In this document: piece after piece, positions 8,150 through 16,431 of the stretch | Position numbering within the stretch: position 1 is the stretch's first letter | Layout of the letters: every line of letters starts with the position of its first letter | Assembly: GCA_963837395.1 (NCBI GenBank) | Contig: CAWINI010000002.1 | Coordinates: 558,001-622,000, forward strand | DNA: 64,000 nt | Direction of reading: 5' to 3' | Source of the DNA: CAVZQN01 sp963837395 | Lineage (GTDB): Bacteria; Acidobacteriota; HRBIN11; JAKEFK01 | Notes under the pieces: generated by a model | The model's input: only the letters and a program-made list of their open reading frames with translations | What the model was told of the DNA's origin: nothing | The model's database searches: none | Position numbers and translations under genes: made by a program

Positions 8150-8155
8150 TATAAT
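8150..8155 (+). promoter_or_regulatory. Possible -10 box of the antiporter gene
   Basis: A perfect TATAAT lies 11 bases before the ATG at 8167. No good -35 hexamer lies 16-18 bases upstream, and the leader would be very short, so this is a weak call. Confidence 0.25.
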
Positions 8156-8166
8156 CTTTACAGAAA

Positions 8167-9726
8167 ATGAATGAAACTCAATTTACGATCACGATATTCA
8201 TCGCGTTGCTTCTGATCGCCTCCGGCGTTTCTATGGTGACGAAATGGCTCAGGGTTCCCTACACATTGGCTCTGGTCATTATCGGCCTGATTATCAGCCC
8301 GATGCATTTCATACCAGTCGTGCACATGTCTCCCGAGCTGATCTTGTTGATTTTTCTGCCAGCCTTGCTTTTTGAAGCCGCGTGGAATCTGAACATAAAA
8401 CACTTACGGGAAAACCTGTTACCGATTCTGAGTCTGGCAGTTGTTGGAGTTATCTTTTCCGTATTCATCATCGGGTTCATTCTTCACGTTAGCATTCATT
8501 TGCCATGGTCATCGGCATTTCTCTTCGGTGCCATGATTTCTGCAACGGATCCGATTTCTGTGCTGGCTATATTTAAGAGGCTTGGTCTGCCGGGAAGGTT
8601 AACAACCATCGTTGAAGGAGAGAGTCTGCTCAACGATGGAACAGCTGCTGTGTTATTCCGGATTATTTTGGGGCTTATTATTGGTGCAACCTCTGGTTCG
8701 ACCAGTGATTTGATCTGGCATTCTTTTCGTGAATTTGCGATCGTCATTTTCGGAGGCTTGGTGGTGGGCGCAACAATCGGCTTTATGGCCTCCAAACTAA
8801 CATCCTATTTTGACGATTACCTGCTTGAGATCATGCTTACAACCATCGCAGCATACGGGACATTTCTGCTTGCGGAAACGTTGCATGTATCTCCTGTCAT
8901 TGCAGTTCTGGTTACCGGTTTGGTGATTGGGAATTACGGACGGCAGACCGCAATGTCCCCTACAACTCAAGTTGCAGTAAACTCATTTTGGGAATACGCA
9001 GCGTTTGTAGTGAATTCCCTCGTTTTTCTTTTGATCGGACTGGAAATTCAAATTTCCGACCTCCTGGATAATCTATCGAGCATCGGCTGGGGTGTTCTTG
9101 CATTGCTGGCGGCGAGACTGGTGGTTGTTTTCGGACTCATCCCGATCTCAAACCGCTTTTCCGACAACATCCCTTTTCGATGGCGGATGATTTTATTCTG
9201 GGGTGGTCTTCGAGGATCTTTATCAATTGCACTGGTTTTAAGCCTCCCCCGAGATTTAAACGGCCGGTCAGATCTGGTGTTGATGATTTTTGGAACGGTC
9301 ATTTTCAGTCTACTGTTCCAGGGGCTGACGATTTCGCCTTTACTCAAACTACTGGGCATGACGCAGCCTGGCGCGCAAGTAAAGGAATATGAAATTCTTC
9401 AAGGACGCATGTTTGCAGATATCGCTGCACAGGCCGAAATCGATATGTTGAGGCGGCGTGGAATGATTACAGCCCGCGTGTACGAAGAACTTCAGAAACA
9501 ACTTGGAAAATCCCAGGAAGATCTGAACAAAAAACTTGGCGAGATGAATGATGAGTCAAGCCGTACGATCGAAAATGAAATGCTCCATAGAATCCAACGT
9601 CACCTGATACATGTAAAGAAGACGCGGCTGTCCGAACTAGTCAGAGAAAGACTCCTTTCTGAAGCCGCCTATCAAGAATTGAATCAAGAACTCGATCACT
9701 CGCTCAAGAGTACGGGGAAAAAGTAA
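8167..9726 (+). CDS. Na+/H+ antiporter, CPA1 family (NhaP-like)
   Basis: 519 residues. Residues 1-400 carry about 12 membrane segments of the CPA1 sodium/hydrogen exchanger fold, including the S-A-T-D-P-I-S-V-L and E-G-E-S-L-L-N-D-G-T-A motifs with the conserved Asp residues used in ion exchange. The last 120 residues are a charged, coiled-coil-like cytoplasmic tail. It should expel Na+ (or K+) for protons at the inner membrane. The ATG chosen gives a normal N-terminus. It is divergent from the symporter gene and convergent with the C-N hydrolase gene, so probably alone in its transcript. Confidence 0.93.
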   Translation: MNETQFTITIFIALLLIASGVSMVTKWLRVPYTLALVIIGLIISPMHFIPVVHMSPELILLIFLPALLFEAAWNLNIKHLRENLLPILSLAVVGVIFSVFIIGFILHVSIHLPWSSAFLFGAMISATDPISVLAIFKRLGLPGRLTTIVEGESLLNDGTAAVLFRIILGLIIGATSGSTSDLIWHSFREFAIVIFGGLVVGATIGFMASKLTSYFDDYLLEIMLTTIAAYGTFLLAETLHVSPVIAVLVTGLVIGNYGRQTAMSPTTQVAVNSFWEYAAFVVNSLVFLLIGLEIQISDLLDNLSSIGWGVLALLAARLVVVFGLIPISNRFSDNIPFRWRMILFWGGLRGSLSIALVLSLPRDLNGRSDLVLMIFGTVIFSLLFQGLTISPLLKLLGMTQPGAQVKEYEILQGRMFADIAAQAEIDMLRRRGMITARVYEELQKQLGKSQEDLNKKLGEMNDESSRTIENEMLHRIQRHLIHVKKTRLSELVRERLLSEAAYQELNQELDHSLKSTGKK

Positions 9727-9743
9727 TCTTTAGCAGAAAAAAA

Positions 9744-10466
9744 CTAGAGTAGATCTAACTCAGCTTTAAGAATAAGCGACGAATGTTCTTTGTTAGGTTC
9801 TGCACGGACGAGTATGTCATGGGTGGTTGTAATCAAACTGCGGCCTTGAATCGGATGACCGAATGTAGTTCCCACGCCACAAGTTTTAATAATCGGGCAA
9901 CCCATTTTCCGTGCGCCTTCCAAAAATATCGATCGATCCCGCTGATATTTCTCTCCCGTACTTTCACCCGGTCTATACGGAGATGCTGTAGGAACGAATG
10001 TGAGCTGACAATGAAGTGCTGCAAGTTGTTCGAATGATTCCTGAAACAAAACGTCAGCACAAATTAAGACACCGATACGCAATCCTGCAAGCTCAAAGAT
10101 CTTAAATTCACTTCCGCGAAGTGTTCCGGCGGATTGTTCGCGCGAAGTTGGATTCACTTTCCGGTAAGACCCAACTTCCTTGCCACGATCAAAAACATAG
10201 CAAGTATTGTAGTAACCATCAGCAGTCGGTTCAGTGAGGGTGCCTCCAACTACGATTGTGAGTAAGGTGTGCGAAACATTATTCAAATATTGTTTGCGTT
10301 CCGCGAATCGATCAGCTGCTTGCTGCAAATTTCGGATTTCTGCTGCGAGTGGATAATGCTCCGGTAAACAAACGAAATCAGGTTGAAAAGATTGAAGGTC
10401 CGCTATCGCTGTTTCCGATAGCGGCTCTTGCAAATTTTGCTGACACGCAGCTACACGAACTTTCAT
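9744..10466 (-). CDS. Carbon-nitrogen hydrolase (nitrilase superfamily)
   Basis: 240 residues of the nitrilase fold. The catalytic triad is visible: E36 in C-L-P-E-H-Y, K103 in S-Y-R-K-V-N-P and C136 in L-I-C-A-D-V. The family cleaves non-peptide C-N bonds in amides, nitriles or carbamoyl compounds; the substrate cannot be read from sequence. The normal C-E-D context after Cys is C-A-D here. No signal peptide, so cytoplasmic. It lies 53 bases downstream of the STAS gene on the same strand and may be co-transcribed with it. Confidence 0.9.
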   Translation of the reverse strand: MKVRVAACQQNLQEPLSETAIADLQSFQPDFVCLPEHYPLAAEIRNLQQAADRFAERKQYLNNVSHTLLTIVVGGTLTEPTADGYYNTCYVFDRGKEVGSYRKVNPTSREQSAGTLRGSEFKIFELAGLRIGVLICADVLFQESFEQLAALHCQLTFVPTASPYRPGESTGEKYQRDRSIFLEGARKMGCPIIKTCGVGTTFGHPIQGRSLITTTHDILVRAEPNKEHSSLILKAELDLL

Positions 10467-10519
10467 TCAGCCAAAAACACTAATAGCGATCGATTCAATC
10501 TGAAATCTGCAATCTGAAA

Positions 10520-10858
10520 TTATTTAAAACTGGCTAACGCTTCTTCAAGAGTTTCGTAGGTGTCAAAGATCGTCATCAATTGTGTAATTGACAGCAAATC
10601 TTTGATCTTTTTTGTCAAAGCTGCAAGCTTTAATTCGCCACCGCGGTTTTTTACTGAAGTATAGACACTGACCAGTTCTCCAACTCCGGCGGAATCCATG
10701 TACGACACATCGCCCAGGTCAAGAACAAGTTTCTTTTTGTCTTCCGCCAACAGTTTGGTAATTTCTTCTCGTAGCAAAACGTCCCCTTCACCGATTGTAA
10801 TCTTTCCCTTAGGCTGGATGATCGTGATTCCATTCTGCTCGTCGCGATTGATTTTCAT
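10520..10858 (-). CDS. STAS-domain anti-sigma factor antagonist (SpoIIAA-like)
   Basis: A 112-residue single STAS domain. The phosphorylation site is S56 in Y-M-D-S-A-G-V-G-E-L, as in SpoIIAA/RsbV proteins, which bind an anti-sigma factor kinase when unphosphorylated. The cognate kinase is not next to it. It lies 100 bases downstream of the (p)ppGpp enzyme gene on the same strand, so a stress-linked operon is possible. Confidence 0.92.
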   Translation of the reverse strand: MKINRDEQNGITIIQPKGKITIGEGDVLLREEITKLLAEDKKKLVLDLGDVSYMDSAGVGELVSVYTSVKNRGGELKLAALTKKIKDLLSITQLMTIFDTYETLEEALASFK

Positions 10859-10958
10859 GCTAACACCTTTCCTTTACGTTGTAGAACTGTTCACCCGAAG
10901 CCCAATAGAAGCGGGAAATACTTTCGCATCTATGGGATGGAGGAAATCCACAGTTATT

Positions 10959-13139
10959 CTAATGCAGGATTCTCTGCACTTCAAGAACACCATCTAACGC
11001 CTTAATTGACGAAATGATCCGATTCAAATGCTTTGTATCAAGTATTTCCAACATCAATTCGATTTGACCATGTTTATCGGGAAAAGTCTGCGCTTGTACG
11101 CTTTTAATATTAGTCTTCTCATTCACAATTGCAGTAGAAATATCCGCTAGAATTCCTTGTTTGTCTTCAGTCCAGATTGATATTTTTACCTGCTGGAATG
11201 TCTCTGCCTTGCCACTCCATTCCACTTCAATTCTGCGCTCCGGATTGAACAAAAGTTTTTCCAGATTCGGACAATAAGCGGAATGTACTGAGATTCCTTT
11301 TCCGCGAGTGATATATCCGATGATCCGCTCACCGCGAATCGGATTGCAGCACTTCGCAAGATACACAAGCAGATCGTGAGCGCCATGCACTTTCACCACA
11401 TCGCTTCCGCCGATTCCGAAAGCTTTCTTCATTGCCGATGTGAATTTGGATTCTTCGACTTCCGGTTCCGTAGGAGGCGCGACAACTGTTTCGGTTCCAA
11501 CCGGCTGCGGCACAAGACGATCAATCACTTGCTTTGCTGAAATCTTTCCGTAACCGATCGAGCTGTACAAATCTTCTAACTTCACACATCCATAGTCCGG
11601 AAGAAGCGCATGCAATTGTTCTTCTTTCAAAACTTTTTTGACATTGATCTTGTAACGCCGCAACTGTTTTTCTAACAGCTTCTTTCCAAGATCAATTGCT
11701 TTAACACGTTCATTAGCGTTCAGCCATTGCTTGACTTTATTTCGCGCACGCGAGGTTCTTACAACCTGCAACCAATCGCGGCTTGGAGTGTGATTCGGCT
11801 GAGTCAGAATTTCTACGATGTCTCCGTTTTTTAATTTGTAACGAAGCGTAACTAATTTTCCGTTTACGCGCGCTCCAACACATCGATGTCCAACATCAGT
11901 ATGGATGCTGTATGCAAAATCGAGCGGAGTTGAACCCCGCGGAAATTCTTTGATGTCGCCTTTTGGCGTAAATGCGTATACTTCATCCGGATAAAGTTCA
12001 ACCTTCACCGCATCCATGAAATCTTTGTTGTCGCTGACTTCCTGATGCCATTCCACAAGATGACGCAGCCAGCGCAATGCATCTTCATCTTTTCCACCGA
12101 TCACTTTTCCTTCTTTATATTTCCAATGAGCTGCAATTCCTTCTTCTGCAATGCGATGCATTTCTTCAGTTCGGATTTGCAATTCAAAAGGCAATCCTTT
12201 TTCAGAAACCACAGTTGTATGAAGCGATTGATACAAGTTTGGCTTGGGTAACGAAATGAAATCTTTAAATCTTCCGGGAATCGGACGCCACATTTGATGG
12301 ATCATTCCCAAAATTCCATAACAATTTTTCAAGCTGTCTGTCAGAATTCGGAACGCAACAAAGTCATACACCTTATCCATGTCGATGCGCTGACGGCGCA
12401 TCTTATCGTAAATGCTGTATATGCTTTTGATGCGGTAGTGAATTTCTGCGGAAAAACCATTTTCGCGTAATTTTTTCTTTAAGATATCTTGAATGTCATC
12501 GATGAATCCTTCCGATTGTTTTCTTTTTACTTCAACGCGCGCCTGAAGTGAGGCATAACTTTCCGGATCGATATATTGCAATGCCAGATCCTGAAGCTCA
12601 CTTCGAATTTTTCCCATACCAAGCCGGTATGCGATCGGCGAATAAATTTCCAAAGTTTCTTTCGCAGTTGCGACACGCTTTTCAGGCTCCATATATTGAA
12701 GCGTGCGCATATTGTGCAAACGATCTGCAAGCTTCACCATGATGACTCGCAAATCGTCAACCATGGCAAGAATCATTTTTCGGAAACTTTCAGCTTGCTG
12801 TTCTTCCTTGGATCGAAACTGCGCGCGGCTGATTTTTGTTACACCATCAACAATGTGCGCAACCTCTTTGCCAAAATATTTTTCGATTTCCTGAACGGTG
12901 GTTGCGCTGTCTTCGACAACATCATGAAGCAGGCCCACGGCAATACTTTTTGAATCCAGTTTCATGTCGCACAGAATTGAGGCTACTTCGAGAGGATGAA
13001 TTAAATATGGTTCTCCGGATTGTCTCAGCTGGTGTTTATGATTCATTGCCGAGAAAACATACGCCTGGCGTATCAGGTCGGTATCAGCGCTTTTTTGATA
13101 GCGCTCGGCCTTCTCGATAACGTCTTCGATGCGGATCAT
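10959..13139 (-). CDS. Bifunctional (p)ppGpp synthetase/hydrolase, RelA/SpoT family
   Basis: 726 residues from the ATG at 13139. A TTG at 13214 would add 25 unlikely residues running into the blaI promoter region. Order: HD hydrolase domain (about 20-175) with an intact H-D-V-V-E-D metal motif; synthetase domain (about 210-345) with R-F-K-D-F-I-S and Y-Q-S-L-H-T; TGS domain (about 365-430) starting V-Y-A-F-T-P-K-G-D; helical and zinc-finger-like region; C-terminal ACT domain (about 645-725). It makes and degrades the stringent-response alarmone. Both catalytic centres look intact, so this is probably the main Rel enzyme. It is divergent from the BlaI gene. Confidence 0.95.
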   Translation of the reverse strand: MIRIEDVIEKAERYQKSADTDLIRQAYVFSAMNHKHQLRQSGEPYLIHPLEVASILCDMKLDSKSIAVGLLHDVVEDSATTVQEIEKYFGKEVAHIVDGVTKISRAQFRSKEEQQAESFRKMILAMVDDLRVIMVKLADRLHNMRTLQYMEPEKRVATAKETLEIYSPIAYRLGMGKIRSELQDLALQYIDPESYASLQARVEVKRKQSEGFIDDIQDILKKKLRENGFSAEIHYRIKSIYSIYDKMRRQRIDMDKVYDFVAFRILTDSLKNCYGILGMIHQMWRPIPGRFKDFISLPKPNLYQSLHTTVVSEKGLPFELQIRTEEMHRIAEEGIAAHWKYKEGKVIGGKDEDALRWLRHLVEWHQEVSDNKDFMDAVKVELYPDEVYAFTPKGDIKEFPRGSTPLDFAYSIHTDVGHRCVGARVNGKLVTLRYKLKNGDIVEILTQPNHTPSRDWLQVVRTSRARNKVKQWLNANERVKAIDLGKKLLEKQLRRYKINVKKVLKEEQLHALLPDYGCVKLEDLYSSIGYGKISAKQVIDRLVPQPVGTETVVAPPTEPEVEESKFTSAMKKAFGIGGSDVVKVHGAHDLLVYLAKCCNPIRGERIIGYITRGKGISVHSAYCPNLEKLLFNPERRIEVEWSGKAETFQQVKISIWTEDKQGILADISTAIVNEKTNIKSVQAQTFPDKHGQIELMLEILDTKHLNRIISSIKALDGVLEVQRILH

Positions 13140-13223
13140 CTGTTGATAGTAAAAATTGTAATCCTCTGAGACCCTTCGGTCAAAAAAATTACCGCCAGGC
13201 GCACACAGTACCAACGAGCCGAT

Positions 13224-13271
13224 TTGGACGTGCTACTACAGTTGTGGTAGAATCGCTGTAAATTGTAGTAG
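13224..13271 (+). promoter_or_regulatory. blaI promoter with BlaI-type dyad operator
   Basis: A TTGGAC-like -35 (13224-13229) and TAGAAT -10 (13248-13253) are 18 bases apart. A dyad, CTACTACA-gt-TGTGGTAG (13233-13250), fills the spacer, and a further half-site TTGTAGTAG follows at 13263-13271. TACA/TGTA dyads are the known operator type of BlaI/MecI repressors, so autoregulation is likely. The same DNA lies upstream of the divergent rel gene. Confidence 0.7.
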
Positions 13272-13302
13272 AACTAAAGATTCAAGGAGGCCGTCTAAAA
13301 AT

Positions 13303-13698
13303 ATGAAAAAGAAAGGAACCCGGCTGACACGATTTGAGCTTGAGATTATTGCGCCATTATGGCAACTTGGAAGAGCATCAGTTCGGGAAATACAAGAGCT
13401 ATTGCCTGAGAAAAAACGTCCGGCGTATACGACAATTCAAACCATTGTGCGTCGGTTAGAAGAAAAAGGAGCGGTTAAGCAAGTGCGAAAAATCGGCAAC
13501 GCTCATATATATGAACCAGCAATTACAAAAGAAGCTGCACACCGTACATTGGTGCATGATTTTCTGGATTTATTTGGAGGATCAGCAAGACCGATCATGG
13601 CTCATCTGGCAGAAGAAGGGAAATTGAGTCTGGATGATTTGCGTGAACTGGAGAGTTTAGTATCGGCTGACGAAGGCCGAACAAATTCGAGGGAATAA
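13303..13698 (+). CDS. BlaI/MecI/CopY-family transcriptional repressor
   Basis: 131 residues: winged helix-turn-helix at about 5-80 (L-T-R-F-E-L-E-I-I, then T-I-Q-T-I-V-R-R-L-E-E-K-G) and a C-terminal dimerisation part. Family members repress their own operon and are cut by a partner M56 protease on signal. The partner gene lies 17 bases downstream and an operator dyad sits in the promoter. An A-A-G-G-A-G-G site lies 12 bases before the ATG. No beta-lactamase gene is adjacent, so the regulon lies elsewhere. Confidence 0.93.
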   Translation: MKKKGTRLTRFELEIIAPLWQLGRASVREIQELLPEKKRPAYTTIQTIVRRLEEKGAVKQVRKIGNAHIYEPAITKEAAHRTLVHDFLDLFGGSARPIMAHLAEEGKLSLDDLRELESLVSADEGRTNSRE

Positions 13699-13715
13699 AT
13701 CAAAGGAGTTTTATC

Positions 13716-14816
13716 ATGTCTGGCGAAGAAACGATCATGTCTAACCCTGACGCATTTTTCGGATTCATGATTGATCATTTATGGCAAACCACTTTGTTTG
13801 GCGTTCTTGCTTTAACTGCAATCCTTGTTTTAAAACGTGCTCCGGCGCGCGTACGATACGTCTTGTGGACTGCCGCATCATTGAAATTCCTGATTCCATC
13901 AGCGGCTCTCGTTTGGGTTGCTTATCAAATTGGAATTAATCTTCCTTCATTCTTTATGAACATGGCCTGGGCTACAGGCGATCCAATCAAATTCCTCACA
14001 ACACAGAATGATTTTTTTTACGTAACACAAACGATGAATGGCAGTGAACTGCATGTTCACCATGCTGCATTCTGGATTTTTTTAACGATCTGGATTTCAG
14101 GGAGCGCAGTTTTGTTTACTATCTGGATCCAGAGGCAACTCGCTTTTCGTAAGAAATTAAAGGATGGAAACATTCTGAATCATGGACGCGAGATGAACTT
14201 GCTGTCGCAGGTTCAAGAACGGATGCGGATCCGGAGAAAAGTTCAATTGCTAGTTTCTGCAAACGTGACTGAAGTTGGTGTTTGGGGAATGTTTCACCCA
14301 ATGATTGTTCTTCCAGTGGAGATTGGGGAACATCTCAGTGATTCGGAATTGGAAGCGATCTTCTTGCATGAACTGATTCACGTTGCGCGTTGGGACAATC
14401 TAATCAGCAATGTGCAAATGACGATTTGTTGTTTATTCTGGTTTCATCCTTTGGTTTGGCTGATTGATCGGATGTTGCTGGCTGAACGTGAAAGAGTTTG
14501 TGATGATCGTGTGCTGCAGCTTGGAAGCGCATCGAAAACATATGCATCCAGTCTGGTAAAGGTTTTGCGATTCGGTTTAGGAATGCGGATTGCAGGGGCA
14601 TCCTGTGCAGGCGGTTCGAATCTAAAACAAAGGATCGAAAATATTGTGGCAGGTCAAAGCAATCAAAGAGTTTCGGTTGTGCAGCGGGTGCTACTGGCAA
14701 CTGTATTGTTGGTGCTATTCAGTTTTACAATTGCAGCAGTAAAAGTAGATCGATGCGAATTGGATTTGTTGAAAAAGAAAATGGCCCTGACTCACAGTAG
14801 CTGTCCGGACGCATAA
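13716..14816 (+). CDS. M56-family membrane metallopeptidase (BlaR1-like, no sensor domain)
   Basis: 366 residues with about four membrane segments. The zinc motif H-E-L-I-H is at 218-222, followed by the typical E-R-E-R-V-C-D-D-R segment near 258. It should sense a signal and cleave the BlaI partner encoded just upstream. Unlike BlaR1/MecR1, it ends about 20 residues after the last membrane segment, so there is no periplasmic penicillin-binding domain; the signal must enter another way. An AAAGGAG site precedes ATG 13716. Confidence 0.9.
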   Translation: MSGEETIMSNPDAFFGFMIDHLWQTTLFGVLALTAILVLKRAPARVRYVLWTAASLKFLIPSAALVWVAYQIGINLPSFFMNMAWATGDPIKFLTTQNDFFYVTQTMNGSELHVHHAAFWIFLTIWISGSAVLFTIWIQRQLAFRKKLKDGNILNHGREMNLLSQVQERMRIRRKVQLLVSANVTEVGVWGMFHPMIVLPVEIGEHLSDSELEAIFLHELIHVARWDNLISNVQMTICCLFWFHPLVWLIDRMLLAERERVCDDRVLQLGSASKTYASSLVKVLRFGLGMRIAGASCAGGSNLKQRIENIVAGQSNQRVSVVQRVLLATVLLVLFSFTIAAVKVDRCELDLLKKKMALTHSSCPDA

Positions 14817-14817
14817 G

Positions 14818-14897
14818 TTTTTAATCACGGAAACACGGAATGCACGGAATTTATTTTTTTAGTTTCAGTGAATTCAGTGTTTTCCGTGATTAAAAAT
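14818..14897. repeat. CACGGA-type intergenic palindrome between convergent genes
   Basis: The left arm (14818-14836) and right arm (14877-14896) are complementary over about 19 bases with one bulge. The arms are built from repeated ACACGGAA-like units and the core is T-rich. It fills the gap between the convergent M56 and proline dehydrogenase genes and could end transcription from both sides. Confidence 0.75.
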
Positions 14898-14912
14898 ATC
14901 GAGAAGTCGAAA

Positions 14913-15839
14913 TTACCCAAATAAGTTTTTCACAACAAACATTACGTTCGCCGGTCGTTCCGCGAGCCGTCTCACATACCACGGGAACCAATAAGATCCA
15001 TAGCTAATCAGACAACGAACGCGATAACCCTCATCAGCTAATCGTTTTTGTTCCGCAGTCTGAATTCCATAAAGCAATTGAAATTCGTAATCAGCCGGCG
15101 TCAGTCCGTTATCTTTTGCATCTTTATGAAGTTGGGCAATGATGTTTCGATCATGAGTGGCAATCGCAAAGGTGAGATGATCCGACTTCAAATGCGAAAG
15201 TAATGTTCTTGCTAGCTTCAAATAACTAGCATCCACATCACTCTTTTTGGGAAACGCCATTTCTTTCGATTCAGCATACGCGCCTTTTACTAGGCGAATC
15301 GCAGGAGAGATTGGAATTAATTCTTCCAGATCGCGGGGGGTTCGATACAAATAAGCTTGCAAACAAACTCCAACATTCGAAAAGTCTTTTCGCAGCTGTT
15401 TATATATGGATAGAGTTCTATCCACGTAATGACTCTGTTCCATGTCAATCCAGAGCCAATTATTTTTTTCCGCTGCCGATTCTGCCAATGAAACGATGTT
15501 CTTATAACATAGCCCTTCGTTCAGATCGAGTCCGAGTTGAGTTAGTTTTACTGAAACGTATGCATCGATTTTTAGCTGATGAATTGTTTCAAGGGCATTG
15601 CCATAATGCGCTGCAACTTCATTGGCTTCATTCGGATCCGAAATGTTTTCGCCCAGGTGTGTCAGGATCGTATTGATCCCTGTTTGTTGAAGTTGCATCG
15701 CAGCCTGTGTTGCTTCGGGTAGTGTTTCGCCGGGCATAAATTTAGTGACCGCGCGCCGAATAAAAGGATAGTGCGGTAAAGAATTTCGTAATTTTCGATT
15801 TTCAGAAACCCTTAGTAAGAGGTTGCGTGCAAGTCCCAT
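14913..15839 (-). CDS. Proline dehydrogenase
   Basis: 308 residues, the usual size of monofunctional bacterial proline dehydrogenases. The FAD-binding TIM barrel is recognised from R-L-V-K-G-A-Y near residue 186, A-T-H-D-R-N near 230, and the C-terminal Y-W-F-P-W-Y-V-R-R-L-A-E-R-P-A-N signature. It oxidises proline to pyrroline-5-carboxylate and passes electrons to the quinone pool at the membrane. No pyrroline-5-carboxylate dehydrogenase gene lies adjacent. Confidence 0.93.
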   Translation of the reverse strand: MGLARNLLLRVSENRKLRNSLPHYPFIRRAVTKFMPGETLPEATQAAMQLQQTGINTILTHLGENISDPNEANEVAAHYGNALETIHQLKIDAYVSVKLTQLGLDLNEGLCYKNIVSLAESAAEKNNWLWIDMEQSHYVDRTLSIYKQLRKDFSNVGVCLQAYLYRTPRDLEELIPISPAIRLVKGAYAESKEMAFPKKSDVDASYLKLARTLLSHLKSDHLTFAIATHDRNIIAQLHKDAKDNGLTPADYEFQLLYGIQTAEQKRLADEGYRVRCLISYGSYWFPWYVRRLAERPANVMFVVKNLFG

Positions 15840-15887
15840 CGAACTTATTGTGTCTCGATAATTAGAAGAAAGGAAGACACCTGAGGA

Positions 15888-15943
15888 TTGAGAATAGAGG
15901 ATGGAGGATTGTTCGGCTAACTATCCTCTATTCTCTATTCTCA
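15888..15943. repeat. Short-unit imperfect palindrome
   Basis: A left arm of GAGAATAGAGGAT-type units (15890-15909) is complementary to 15923-15942 with two mismatches, around a 13-base loop. It lies between the 5' end of the proline dehydrogenase gene and the 3' end of the small BlaI-like gene. Confidence 0.65.
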
Positions 15944-15948
15944 TTTCA

Positions 15949-16242
15949 TCATCCATAGATTTTATCTTTGAGGTAGGACAGCCATGTACTGGCGACATCA
16001 GATGGTTTCCACAATGCCGAGTACTGATAAGTGCCGCGAACTTCTTTACGGCTAACTCCGCCAAGTTGAACAAGTCGATCTAAGGTCATTTTTACGGTTG
16101 CAAACACAACTTCAGATCCGCTTTCAAGAAGCATCCATTGAACGCGCGCCGCAGAAATAGTTCCGGCTTGCCATAAACATCTAAGAACATCGATTTCTAT
16201 ATCATTAAGTAATTTCGGATTATCCCGTCTTCTTCTCGGCAT
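15949..16242 (-). CDS. Short orphan BlaI/MecI-family repressor-like protein
   Basis: 97 residues, shorter than the usual 120-140. It has a basic leader (M-P-R-R-R-R-D) and a winged-helix region whose recognition part reads F-A-T-V-K-M-T-L-D-R-L, matching the family. The C-terminal dimerisation part is reduced. An A-G-G-A-G-A site stands before the ATG. There is no M56 partner nearby, so its release signal is unknown. It could also be a distantly related winged-helix protein. Confidence 0.75.
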   Translation of the reverse strand: MPRRRRDNPKLLNDIEIDVLRCLWQAGTISAARVQWMLLESGSEVVFATVKMTLDRLVQLGGVSRKEVRGTYQYSALWKPSDVASTWLSYLKDKIYG

Positions 16243-16253
16243 AGTTTCTCCTG

Positions 16254-16286
16254 GAGCAAATCCAGAGATTCGTTGCGGATTTGCTC
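16254..16286. promoter_or_regulatory. 10-bp inverted repeat upstream of the orphan BlaI-like gene
   Basis: GAGCAAATCC (16254-16263) pairs perfectly with 16277-16286 around a 13-base loop, 12 bases upstream of the start at 16242. It could be an operator or a leader hairpin close to the ribosome site. It is not the TACA/TGTA operator type. Confidence 0.45.
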
Positions 16287-16431
16287 GTTAATTCAATGCT
16301 CCCGCCATTCCGGTCTTATCAATAAAAGTTATGCAAAAAAAAGAAAGAGTCCTCATCGAGTTTGACGAGTTATGGTTTATGCTGTCATTCCGGGTCTTAA
16401 GCGTCACAGTTCAAAACCGGAGAACAAGAAT

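Noticed and set aside
13140..13214. Longer N-terminus of the rel product from TTG 13214
   Set aside because: It adds 25 residues not seen in the family and runs into the divergent promoter region; ATG 13139 gives the normal start.
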